Source: an uncultured Bacteroidales bacterium
GTDB taxonomy: Bacteria; Bacteroidota; Bacteroidia; Bacteroidales; Bacteroidaceae
Direction: 5' to 3'
NCBI GenBank assembly: GCA_902779315.1
Contig: CACZBC010000008.1
Coordinates: 1 to 49,632, forward strand
Length of the DNA: 49,632 nt
The position numbers were made by a program, and so were the translations under genes. The notes beneath the pieces were generated by a model that was not told the DNA's origin, made no database searches, and saw only the letters and a list, made by a program, of their open reading frames with translations. How positions within the stretch are numbered: position 1 is the first letter of the stretch; every line of letters begins with the position of its first letter. Below are positions 42,701 to 49,632 of this stretch, in pieces.

Positions 42701-43469
42701 CCGGTCTGTCGTGAACATGCTCGTTGTTGCAGTTGTATGTGTCGCGCATGTTCTCCCAGTCGATTACAGTACTACGGGGTATGGCCCTCAAATTGATGGT
42801 CTTTTTGGTGCCGTCTGGCAGGGTGTAGGTGCATGAGTGAGCAGGAATGACGGCTTTCGTCTTCTCAGGGAATCTGTAGAAGTTGATGACCTGTGCCATA
42901 GCTGTTGCCACACATCCTGCAGCAGGATAGCTTTTCAGCGCGCCGGTTTTCTCGTCGTAATATTGAGGGCAGGTCAAGTTGTAGGGATGCCCTTGGTTCC
43001 AACGTGTTGTCAACAACTCTGCGATGCTATGCTTGGTGGCACTTATCTTGTTGGGTCTCTTCAAAAGAGGCGAGTTCGGCTGGATATCGTTGTCAACAAT
43101 GTATTTGATTTGATCTGAGTAGAACTGCAGCCAAGAGCGCATGTTCTCTGGAATGTTGTTTGGATCGAAAGAACCTTTATCTACATAACCGAGAACGGAC
43201 TCTGTTCTGTCATCGCCTGAGATGATGACATAACCGTTGTCGTTTCCTGCATTGAAGACATAATAGTAGGCTTCATTCTCGTCGGCAGATGTGTTTGTGG
43301 CTGCTGCTTTACGAGGAGCCTTGAAGGGTTTCTGTGTGGTATTAATGTTTTTGCCTTTCGCAAGCATATAGGCTTGGGCAGTATAGAGCGCGGCCTGCTT
43401 GCTGATGGGTTCTGCTGTCAGCATAAGCGAACAGCAGACAGCCCCAAAGAAAATAGTTGTTCTCTTCAT
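39795..43469 (-). CDS. C10 cysteine peptidase (streptopain/interpain-like), secreted
   Basis: A 1224-aa papain-like peptidase of the SpeB / interpain A / periodontain family. A signal peptide (about 1-19) is followed by an inhibitory Spi-type prodomain (SKQAALYTAQAYMLAKGK, 23-40). The catalytic Cys186 is in AAGCVATAMAQ and His338 in SSGGGHAFVLDGFDG, followed by the oxyanion/Asn-Trp region NWGWGGGSNGWF. Residues 400-1190 hold several beta domains, including two GWNTICLPF/GWHAFTMPF-type repeats. The tail is YNLSGQRLSKPAKGINVMNG plus KKILR. It would degrade host or dietary proteins. Second gene of a tandem pair, 6 nt after its paralogue. Confidence 0.9.
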   Translation of the reverse strand: MKRTTIFFGAVCCSLMLTAEPISKQAALYTAQAYMLAKGKNINTTQKPFKAPRKAAATNTSADENEAYYYVFNAGNDNGYVIISGDDRTESVLGYVDKGSFDPNNIPENMRSWLQFYSDQIKYIVDNDIQPNSPLLKRPNKISATKHSIAELLTTRWNQGHPYNLTCPQYYDEKTGALKSYPAAGCVATAMAQVINFYRFPEKTKAVIPAHSCTYTLPDGTKKTINLRAIPRSTVIDWENMRDTYNCNNEHVHDRPDTAVANLMLYMGQSVKMGYGASSGASTSRSRDVFVNYFGFDNCAYWGGRGDFTIDDWFDRIYGEIDAGYPVLYAGHSSGGGHAFVLDGFDGENLFHVNWGWGGGSNGWFLVSILNPGDNSGIGASSSSDGYSMSQGALFGLRLPREKIDTHLNISDVSIVGSSVKAVYTNKTHTTGPYNVAIVTIGEDGRLVPASTVQNISSLANNASQSKTFTLKGKLPEGTYKLSPASKLRTSDVWHPAYNMMTGQYIEAVVDSLGEISMNLRYPTTEIISIDTIVFPGTRIQKKEQEVKVTFRNDGKEYFRTVYLLASKTQNKVYTESKSMVSVRSGETVDVSYFFTPDTTGTYNLWFATDDKGNNVIGEGTIEVITEAEAVKANLSVSSYTISNLVNGIAYGKQLVGKVSIKNNGSKDFHGNIKLQLWSQKVGNNTAYSSSSRTYYVDILAGKTAILDFEFDNLSEGYYYRLPAYYVSQGGNLSNGGLWDHRWEMKAGVLTWKSDGTITGKAYSSNIAVGTTACGFYANCNKINRLTPNRYHTNTIYAFAPSMDIPATLDEYNVVKGNHADRIDLVNDEPYYIPVSFDADSASFTYTFEETETGTGWHAFTMPFQADSIFLDDIPVELDDTLNHFWIYEFAEEGGNGEAIFEPAKVLRAGNPYIIAGDAKMAGRSIVFRSNNVPFFKTGTDKMVVTSPNYRFHGNTFSPKLKDCYVMNAEGTAFEYTTSLKAIPAMASYFTTNFVGESIPDSIPLPEIPASPTRKLVLDEMAENVNIEANMYDELTLKRTFEAGWNTICLPFQVNNIEETFGEGTKAYEFCGFVEGELDFCIVDSIVAGQPYVVYVPNAVSEDIVLSDILIRKADAQAGFINKSGARFRGSYERLNSDIFSIELRKLTAEGTLVSFGPEEELGGFRAVFHIPAEAEATLHLYDDPTGIKHLNAYFNESIYNLSGQRLSKPAKGINVMNGKKILR

Positions 43470-43475
43470 TAGTTT

Positions 43476-46400
43476 TTAGTTTTTGTTGGTGGCAACTTTC
43501 TTGCCTTTTATAATGTTGATGCCTTTGATTGGTTTGCTAAGGCGTTGACCTGCAAGGTTGTAAATCGTGCCGTCTTCCTTGGAGACAGGTATGACACTTA
43601 TGGCATCGGGCGAATCAAAGATGTGAAGGGCAGTCGCTTCAGTTCCTTCCTGCAGGTTGAAGTAAGCGCGGAAACCATTTATGCCAGTTTCTTCATCTAT
43701 CTTGACAATTGTGCCGTCAGCGTTCAAACCATAGATGGTGTCGGCATCTCCGACCTTCATCCAGTTTCCTGCAGCAATGGGGTTGTATGTGCCGCAGAAG
43801 TATGCGCCACAGTGAGATGTGTAACCACTTTGCACATTGTTCGGCGCGATTAGAATGTCTTCCAGCTCGAAGTCCTCGGTTATGGCTTCGGGAATGTAAA
43901 TGAGATAGGGAACACCTGCATTGATTGAGTCGGAAATGAGGATGTCAATCTCGTTATCAACGATTCCGCAGAATGTATATGCTTTTGCTCCTTCACCGAA
44001 GAGTCCTTCAACATTTTTGACGTCGAAAGGCAGGCATATTGTGTTCCATCCAGCCTGGAATGTGCGTTTCAAAGTGAGTTCGTCATATGTGTTGGCTTCG
44101 ATGGCAACGCTGTCTACCATTTCGTCGAGTACCGCTTTACGAACTGGCGAAGCAGGTATCTCGGGCAGAGGAATGCTGTCTGGAATCATTTCATCCGTGA
44201 GGTTCGTGGTAAAGTAGGAAGCCATAGCAGGCAACGTCTTTGTCGTAGTTACGTATTCAAAGGCTGTTCCCTCTTCGTTCAGGATGTAGCAATCTTTGAC
44301 TTTGGGTGAATATGTATTGCCGTGGAATTGATAGTAGGATGATGTTACGACCATCTTGTCGGAACCGGCCTTGAAGAATGGGACATCATAAGAGCGGAAG
44401 ACAAGGGAACGTCCTGCCATCTTTGCATCGCCGGCAATGATGTACGGAGTCGCTCCACGCAATATTGTGGCGGGCCTGAAGATGACGTCTCCGTTGTCGT
44501 CTTCTGCAGCGAATTCGTATATCCAGAAGTGATTGAGCGAGTCTTCAAGTGAAACGGGAATGTCGTCTATGAAGATGGAGTCTGCCTCGAAAGGCATAGT
44601 GAATGCGTGCCATCCCGAGCCATCCTCTGTTTCTGCAAAGGTATAGGTGAAGGATGCGGTGTCGGCATCGAAAGTTACGGGAAGGTAGTAGGGTTCGTCG
44701 CTAACCAAGTTGATGTTGCTAGCGTATTTCCCGCTAACGACATTCGAACCGTTCAGGGTGGCCGGAACCTCCATGCCTGCTGCAAAAGCATAGATGGTGT
44801 TGGGGTTCTTGTTGGGCGTCATACGGTTGATTTTCTTGCTGCAATCAGCATAAACGCCACAAACGCTGGAGAGTGTCGCTATGGAAGTTGTGTATTGTTT
44901 GCCGACAATGGTGCCATCCGTTTTCCAACTTGCTATGCCTGCTTTCATCTCCCAACCGCCGAGGTCCCAAACGCCGCCGTTGTTCAGGCTGCCGCTTTGG
45001 TTGACGTAGGATGCGCTGATGTAGTACTTGTTGTTTTCACTGAGACCGTCAAAGTCAAACTCTACAGTTGCAATCTTGCCGGCAAGGATGTCAACGTTAT
45101 ATGTATGGCTCGAACCGCCCCACGCAGAACCTGAGCTGTTGGGCTGGTTCCATATCTGTAAGCGAATGCCTCCGTGGAAGTCTACGTTTTTATTGTTTTT
45201 GATGGCTGCCTTGCCGACAATGCGTTTGCCATAAGCGACGCCATTTACGAGGTTGGTGACGGTATAGGAGTTGACGGTAAGTTTCGCCTTGTTCGCTTCC
45301 GCCTCGGCTTCGGTTACGACTTCCATCGTGCCTGTTCCGACCTGTCCGCTTCCGTCGCTTCCTGTGCAGAACCAGAGGTTGTATGTCCCTGTCTCTTCTG
45401 GTTTGAAGAAGTATGATACATCAACGGTTTCGTCGTTTCGTACTGCAACCATCGACTTGCTTTCGACATAGACTTTGTTTTGTGTCTTGCTGGCAAAGAG
45501 TCGGACTTCCCTGAAGTATTCATTGCCGTTGTTGCGGTAGGTTACTTTCACTTCCTGTTCCTGTCCGACGATGCGAAGGCCTGGGAAGACAATCGTATCG
45601 ATGCTGATGCTGTTTCCGTTGTTGATGTCGACAGGAGTCAGGACGACGCCAGTGCTGTCGACTACAGCTTCGATGTAATGGTTGCGCAGGTCATACTTCG
45701 GTTTCCATACTTTGCTTCGTGCAGCCTTGCTGGCGGGAGAAAGCTTGTAGGTCCCTTCCGGCAGTTTGTTCCTGATGGAGAAGGTCTTGGTCGAGGAAGC
45801 GCCATCTGCCATGTTGGAGATGGACTGCTGGGTTCCTACGACAACGAGGTTGTCATTTTCGTCGTATCTGACGATAGCCGTGGTAAAGCTTCCGTTCGCT
45901 CCTGTCCTGTTCTCGAATGTGGTTTTGATCGATGTGTTGTTGACGACGGAAACATCTTTGGCGAAGAGATATGTGTCTGCATTGTTGTTGTCGGGCAGAC
46001 GCAGGTTGAAGAGCGCACGTTGGCTCATGCTGTAACCGTCGCTGCTACTGCTTGCACCTATTCCGCTGTTGTCACCAGGATTCAGGATGCCGACGAGGAA
46101 CCAGCCGTTGCTGCCGCCTCCCCAACCCCAATTGAGGTGGAAGAGATTGTCGCCATCGAAGCCGTCGAGCACGAAGGCATGACCGCCTCCGGAAGAGAAA
46201 CCGGACATGAGGACAGGATAACCTTGTTCTATCTCGTTGTAGATCATGTCGAACCAGTCGTCGATGAAGTAATCGTAGCGTTCTCCTACGTAGCAACTGT
46301 TATCATATCCGAAGTAATGAGTGTAGGCGTAAGCGCTGAAGTTGGCGCCGGAGGAGGGGCCGTAGTGCATGTTTACAGACTGTCCGCAGTAGTGCATCAG

Positions 46401-47201
46401 GTTTGCAACGGCACTGTCCTGCGCGTTGGGCTTGTGGCCGTCAGACCACGAATAGGTATCGCGCATGTTGTCCCAGTCGATTGGTGTGTTGCGTGGGATG
46501 GCCGTTTGCGTGACGGTTTTCCTTGAGCCGTCTTTTTCCGACGTGTAGGTAATGCTGTAGGAGGGGATGACGGCCTTCGTCTTTTCGGGGTACCTGTAGA
46601 AGTTCATCACCTGAGCCATAGCAGTTGCTGTACAACCGGTTGCGGGGCCGTTCCTCAGCGGAAGAGAGGTCCCTTCTTCCTTGTCCTTCTCTAGATAGTA
46701 GTCTGGGCAGGTGAGGTTGTAGGGTCTTCCCTGGTTCCAGCGCGTGGTGAGGAGTTCGCCTACGCTGTGCTTGGTGCCGCGAATCTTGTTGCGCTTCTGG
46801 ATGAGGGGAGAGCCTGGCTGTATGTCGTTGTCTATGATGAACTTAATCTGGTCGGCATAGAGTTGCAGCCAGGAACGCATGTTTTCGGGGATGTTATTCG
46901 GATCGAACGAACCCTTGTCGACATAGCCGAGAATCGGTTCCACTCGGTCATCACCGGAAACTATGACGTAACCGCCGTCATTTCCGGCATTAAATACATA
47001 GTAGTATGCATCCTCTTCATTTGTTTGCTGAGCTGAGGCTTTACGTGGAGCCTTGAAGGGCTTTTGTGAAGCAACAATGTTTTTGCCTTTCGCAAGCATG
47101 TAGTTCTGTGCCGAATAGAGTGCGGTTTGCTTGCTGACGGGCCCTGCAGTCAGTTGAAGAGCCATGCAGAGTGTCAAAAGAGATAAAGAAAATCTTTTCA
47201 T
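43476..47201 (-). CDS. C10 cysteine peptidase paralogue, secreted
   Basis: A 1241-aa paralogue of the next gene, with the same architecture from end to end. Signal peptide MKRFSLSLLTLCMALQLTAG, Spi prodomain SKQTALYSAQNYMLAKGK, catalytic Cys190 (ATGCTATAMAQ) and His341 (SSGGGHAFVLDGFDG). The tail is YNLAGQRLSKPIKGINIIKG then KKVATNKN. It differs from its neighbour by small insertions (for example around 170-183 before the active Cys), so substrate choice may differ. First gene of the two-gene operon; promoter TTTG-N20-TATCTTTG at 47275-47306. Confidence 0.9.
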   Translation of the reverse strand: MKRFSLSLLTLCMALQLTAGPVSKQTALYSAQNYMLAKGKNIVASQKPFKAPRKASAQQTNEEDAYYYVFNAGNDGGYVIVSGDDRVEPILGYVDKGSFDPNNIPENMRSWLQLYADQIKFIIDNDIQPGSPLIQKRNKIRGTKHSVGELLTTRWNQGRPYNLTCPDYYLEKDKEEGTSLPLRNGPATGCTATAMAQVMNFYRYPEKTKAVIPSYSITYTSEKDGSRKTVTQTAIPRNTPIDWDNMRDTYSWSDGHKPNAQDSAVANLMHYCGQSVNMHYGPSSGANFSAYAYTHYFGYDNSCYVGERYDYFIDDWFDMIYNEIEQGYPVLMSGFSSGGGHAFVLDGFDGDNLFHLNWGWGGGSNGWFLVGILNPGDNSGIGASSSSDGYSMSQRALFNLRLPDNNNADTYLFAKDVSVVNNTSIKTTFENRTGANGSFTTAIVRYDENDNLVVVGTQQSISNMADGASSTKTFSIRNKLPEGTYKLSPASKAARSKVWKPKYDLRNHYIEAVVDSTGVVLTPVDINNGNSISIDTIVFPGLRIVGQEQEVKVTYRNNGNEYFREVRLFASKTQNKVYVESKSMVAVRNDETVDVSYFFKPEETGTYNLWFCTGSDGSGQVGTGTMEVVTEAEAEANKAKLTVNSYTVTNLVNGVAYGKRIVGKAAIKNNKNVDFHGGIRLQIWNQPNSSGSAWGGSSHTYNVDILAGKIATVEFDFDGLSENNKYYISASYVNQSGSLNNGGVWDLGGWEMKAGIASWKTDGTIVGKQYTTSIATLSSVCGVYADCSKKINRMTPNKNPNTIYAFAAGMEVPATLNGSNVVSGKYASNINLVSDEPYYLPVTFDADTASFTYTFAETEDGSGWHAFTMPFEADSIFIDDIPVSLEDSLNHFWIYEFAAEDDNGDVIFRPATILRGATPYIIAGDAKMAGRSLVFRSYDVPFFKAGSDKMVVTSSYYQFHGNTYSPKVKDCYILNEEGTAFEYVTTTKTLPAMASYFTTNLTDEMIPDSIPLPEIPASPVRKAVLDEMVDSVAIEANTYDELTLKRTFQAGWNTICLPFDVKNVEGLFGEGAKAYTFCGIVDNEIDILISDSINAGVPYLIYIPEAITEDFELEDILIAPNNVQSGYTSHCGAYFCGTYNPIAAGNWMKVGDADTIYGLNADGTIVKIDEETGINGFRAYFNLQEGTEATALHIFDSPDAISVIPVSKEDGTIYNLAGQRLSKPIKGINIIKGKKVATNKN

Positions 47202-47274
47202 TCCTGTTGTATTTTTATTGTTAGTTTTTCTTCTTTTTCATTAACTGACGGCCTACATCCCGCCAATTTCGCTG

Positions 47275-47306
47275 CAAAGATACGTTTTTTTGGATTTCAA
47301 GCCAAA
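47275..47306 (-). promoter_or_regulatory. Promoter of the C10 peptidase operon
   Basis: Minus-strand TTTG (47303-47306), 20-nt spacer, TATCTTTG (47275-47282). A second -7-like box TACCTTTG lies at 47372-47379 without a -33 partner, so two start sites are possible. Confidence 0.72.
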
Positions 47307-47476
47307 TAAATTAATATTTATTTGTTTATCTGTATTGTTTTATACCAAACTCTATCTTCTGGCTTCTTTTGCAAAGGTACGAAATTGAATAAAGAGACAG
47401 TTTCTTGGCATAGAAACCTGATTAATTTCTCTGCAAGAGACGATGCTCAGGAATTTAACTGCGAGTGTCAATCCGG

Positions 47477-47564
47477 ATGACACACGTGACGATGCGAAAC
47501 GTAACACTATACGATGGCAATCGTCACACTATACAATCGCAATCGTCACACGCCATGCATAAGG
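47477..47564 (+). repeat. 22-nt repeat array F (4 units)
   Basis: Four units of 22 nt (starts 47477, 47499, 47521, 47543) with cores GACAC, GTAAC, GTCAC and GTCAC. Units 2 and 3 carry ACTATACG and ACTATACA, as in array A; unit 1 carries ACGTGACG, as in arrays B and D; unit 4 decays after ACG. It lies in the 421-nt gap between galE and the C10 operon, about 100 nt upstream of the promoters of the latter but in opposite orientation to that gene, and 24 nt from the galE terminator. Confidence 0.87.
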
Positions 47565-47588
47565 AGTCTGCCGTTGCTGGGGGAAAAG

Positions 47589-47620
47589 AAAAAGGCCCGA
47601 TGTTGAAATCGAGCCCTTTG
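47589..47620 (-). terminator. Terminator of galE
   Basis: On the minus strand AGGGCTCGAT and ATCGGGCCT pair around a TTCAAC-type loop, followed by TTTTTCTTTTCC. It starts just past the galE stop, so it ends the rnf-galE transcript. Confidence 0.78.
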
Positions 47621-47622
47621 CC

Positions 47623-48639
47623 TTAATTGTCATATCCGTTGGGATTGTTCTTCTGGAAGTTCCACGAGTCGCGGCACATCTCTTCAATGCCGAACTTTGC
47701 TTCCCATCCCAGCTCGCGTTTCGCCTTGGCGGGATTGCAGTAGCAGGTTGCAATATCGCCTGGACGACGAGGTTTGATGACGTAGGGAACCTTCAGCCCG
47801 TTTGCCTTCTCGAAGGCCTTCACAACATCCAGGACTGAGTAGCCGTGACCAGTTCCAAGGTTGTAGATGGCGAGGCCCTTATTCTCCTGAATGGCCTTGA
47901 GTGCACAAACATGACCGTTTGCAAGGTCAACAACGTGGATATAGTCGCGAACGCCCGTTCCGTCGTGCGTGTCATAGTCGTCGCCAAAAACGCCAAGTTC
48001 CTTGCGGATTCCAATAGCAGTCTGCGTGATGTAAGGCATCAGATTGTTGGGAATGCCGTTGGGATTCTCGCCAATCAGACCGGATTCATGAGCGCCGATG
48101 GGGTTGAAATAGCGAAGCAAAACGACGTTCCACTCGGGATCTGCTTTCTGGACATCCATCAGCACTTGCTCAATCATCGACTTCGTCCAGCCGTAGGGGT
48201 TCGTGCACTGTCCTTTTGGGCATTCTTCCGTGATGGGAATGATGGCAGGATCGCCGTAAACGGTTGCGCTGCTGGAGAAGATGATGTTCTTGCATCCATG
48301 CTGAGCCATCACATCAACAAGCACGAAAACGCCATTCATGTTCGTTTCGTAGTACATGAGTGGCTTTGCAACGGATTCGCCCACGGCTTTCAAGCCTGCG
48401 AAGTTGATGACAGCATCTATCTTGTGCTCAGTAAAGATCTTGTCGAGAGCTGCGCGATCTCGGATATCGGCTTCAATAAGTGTCACTTCATGGCCGATGA
48501 TTTTTTCGACTCGACGGATTGCTTCGGGCTGAGAGTTGTAGAAGTTGTCGACAACGACAACACTATGCCCTGCCTTGTCTAACTCAATGAGGGTGTGGCT
48601 TCCAATGTAGCCTGCACCACCTGTCAAAAGAATATTCAT
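47623..48639 (-). CDS. galE: UDP-glucose 4-epimerase
   Basis: A 338-aa extended-SDR epimerase that interconverts UDP-glucose and UDP-galactose. The NAD site GGAGYIGSH is at 7-15, the catalytic Ser in FSSSATVYG (121-129) and Tyr149-Lys153 in YGWTK. The length equals E. coli GalE. It supplies galactose to surface polysaccharides or opens the Leloir pathway. It lies 18 nt after rnfA on the same strand and is followed by a terminator, which makes it the last gene of the rnf operon, as I recall for other Bacteroides genomes. Confidence 0.96.
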   Translation of the reverse strand: MNILLTGGAGYIGSHTLIELDKAGHSVVVVDNFYNSQPEAIRRVEKIIGHEVTLIEADIRDRAALDKIFTEHKIDAVINFAGLKAVGESVAKPLMYYETNMNGVFVLVDVMAQHGCKNIIFSSSATVYGDPAIIPITEECPKGQCTNPYGWTKSMIEQVLMDVQKADPEWNVVLLRYFNPIGAHESGLIGENPNGIPNNLMPYITQTAIGIRKELGVFGDDYDTHDGTGVRDYIHVVDLANGHVCALKAIQENKGLAIYNLGTGHGYSVLDVVKAFEKANGLKVPYVIKPRRPGDIATCYCNPAKAKRELGWEAKFGIEEMCRDSWNFQKNNPNGYDN

Positions 48640-48657
48640 ATAAACGAGTATTAGAAG

Positions 48658-49278
48658 TTATAAGCCGAATAGTGTCCTGAGTCCGTTATCAACACCGCTA
48701 AAGCCCATGAAAGCCATCGCCAGAAGGCCTGCAGTGATGAGAGCGATGCTCATTCCCTGCAATCCCTTGGGAACATCCATCATGGCGAGTTGCTCGCGAA
48801 TGCCTGCGAAGACAACGAGTGCCAAAGCGAAACCGATAGCCGTGCTTATGGCAAAGACGACACCGGTCAAGAGGTTGGGCTCAAGTCCTTGAGTGGCGTA
48901 AGTGCCGTTAGCTACGAGTATTGCGACACCAAGGATGCAGCAGTTTGTCGTGATGAGCGGCAAGAAGACGCCAAGCGCCTGATAGAGGGCAGGAGCGCTC
49001 TTCTTCAGGATAATCTCCACCATCTGCACGAGGGCTGCAATCACTAAGATGAAGGCAATCGTCTGGAGGTATTCAAGCCCGAACGCTTTGAGCACATACA
49101 TCTGAATAAGATAGGTGACGATGGTGGCAAGCGTGAGCACGAAAGCCACGGCAGCACCCATTCCGAGGGCGGAATCCACTTTCTTGCTGACACCAAGGAA
49201 GGGACAAATGCCCAAGAACTGCGACAGGACTATGTTGTTAACAAAGACCGCTGTAATGAATATAAGTATGTATGCCAT
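48658..49278 (-). CDS. rnfA: Electron transport complex subunit RnfA
   Basis: A 206-aa six-helix membrane subunit of the Rnf ferredoxin:NAD+ oxidoreductase, which couples electron flow to sodium or proton pumping across the inner membrane. Signatures are FVNNIVLSQFLGICPFLGVSKK at the start, with the conserved Cys, and LPLITTNCCILGVAI in the middle, with the second Cys (a buried Fe-S site between RnfA and RnfE). It follows rnfE by 2 nt. NqrE is a homologue, but NQR and RNF versions differ; the 'VSKK' and overall sequence fit RnfA. Confidence 0.93.
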   Translation of the reverse strand: MAYILIFITAVFVNNIVLSQFLGICPFLGVSKKVDSALGMGAAVAFVLTLATIVTYLIQMYVLKAFGLEYLQTIAFILVIAALVQMVEIILKKSAPALYQALGVFLPLITTNCCILGVAILVANGTYATQGLEPNLLTGVVFAISTAIGFALALVVFAGIREQLAMMDVPKGLQGMSIALITAGLLAMAFMGFSGVDNGLRTLFGL

Positions 49279-49280
49279 AG

Positions 49281-49632
49281 TTATGCCTTTTTAATCTTGT
49301 TGAAAATAGCAATGAGATAACCCAGCGCAATGAAGGCTCCAGGAGCAAGCACAAAGACGAGCGCTCCGTAGTTCTCGGGGAAGAGTGTCGCATTGAAGAC
49401 TTTTCCTGTTCCAAGCAACTCGCGAACCGCTCCCAAAAGGGTAAGGGCGAGGGTAAAACCTATGCCCATTCCGATGCCGTCGCATATGCTGCTCGCCACA
49501 CCGTTCTTGGCTGCAAAAGCTTCTGCGCGACCAAGGATGATGCAGTTCACCACAATAAGCGGAATGAACAGGCCAAGGCTCTTGTCCACCTCGGGCGCAT
49601 AAGCCTTGATGAGCATCTGCAGAATCGTTACC
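49281..49632 (-). CDS. rnfE: Electron transport complex subunit RnfE, partial (cut by window edge)
   Basis: The last 116 residues or so of RnfE, paralogous to RnfA. PLIVVNCIILGRAEAFA contains the second half-site Cys and a conserved RAEAFA, followed by SICDGIGMGIGFTLALTLLGAVREL. The reading frame is open to the right window edge (49632), so the N-terminus lies outside. Order rnfE-rnfA-galE fits the 3' end of an rnfBCDGEA operon read leftwards. Confidence 0.92.
   Translation of the reverse strand, partial: VTILQMLIKAYAPEVDKSLGLFIPLIVVNCIILGRAEAFAAKNGVASSICDGIGMGIGFTLALTLLGAVRELLGTGKVFNATLFPENYGALVFVLAPGAFIALGYLIAIFNKIKKA

Overview
The window looks like a chromosomal segment of a gut, oral or rumen Bacteroidales bacterium, most likely Prevotella or a close relative. 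Many genes are preceded by the Bacteroidetes -7 box TAnnTTTG, a few with a TTTG -33 box 19-20 nt upstream. Secreted proteins end in tails of the type 'YNLxGQRL..KGINIxNGKKI', as expected for type IX secretion (T9SS) substrates. Two interpain/streptopain-like C10 peptidases and an rnf-galE junction also fit. No rRNA, tRNA, CRISPR array, insertion sequence or prophage was recognised.

Layout. 0.1-3.1 kb: serine-type sulfatase, then a convergent pair (NamZ-type DUF1343 muramidase and a small conserved protein). 3.5-5.5 kb: fucO-like lactaldehyde reductase and a short-chain dehydrogenase. 5.5-9.0 kb (minus): small secreted protein, GxGYxYP/F5-8C glycan-binding protein and a metallo-beta-lactamase-fold hydrolase. 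9.2-12.1 kb (plus): lipoprotein, GNAT, CE15 glucuronoyl esterase and HAD phosphatase. 12.0-16.6 kb (minus): serine beta-lactamase-like hydrolase, L-serine dehydratase, EEP nuclease/phosphatase and HD hydrolase. 16.75 kb: msrA. 17.4-22.8 kb: a giant GLUG-repeat surface protein. 23.2-26.3 kb (plus): thioredoxin-like, Nudix, ThuA and SGNH genes. 26.3-28.3 kb: secreted flavodoxin and mutT (minus), menA (plus). 28.5-32.3 kb (plus): ridA, iron-sulfur flavoprotein, GH43. 32.3-39.4 kb (minus): GH2/GH43-like chimera, TPR protein, glnS. 39.8-47.2 kb (minus): tandem C10 peptidases. 47.6-49.6 kb (minus): galE, rnfA and a partial rnfE.

Functionally this is a housekeeping backbone (glnS, menA, Rnf, galE, ridA, msrA, sdaA) interleaved with secreted enzymes for plant or host glycans (sulfatase, CE15, GH43, GH2, SGNH esterase, C10 proteases). 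There is no SusCD pair.

The most unusual signal is non-coding. All six long intergenic gaps (3.3, 13.7, 23.0, 28.4, 39.65 and 47.5 kb) hold an array of the same degenerate repeat at a period of 22 nt (one 23-nt unit). About 29 units carry a near-invariant GTCAC core. The gap at 13.2-13.8 kb also holds a perfect 42-bp all-A/T palindrome nested in further inverted repeats, and a well-formed promoter that points at no gene.
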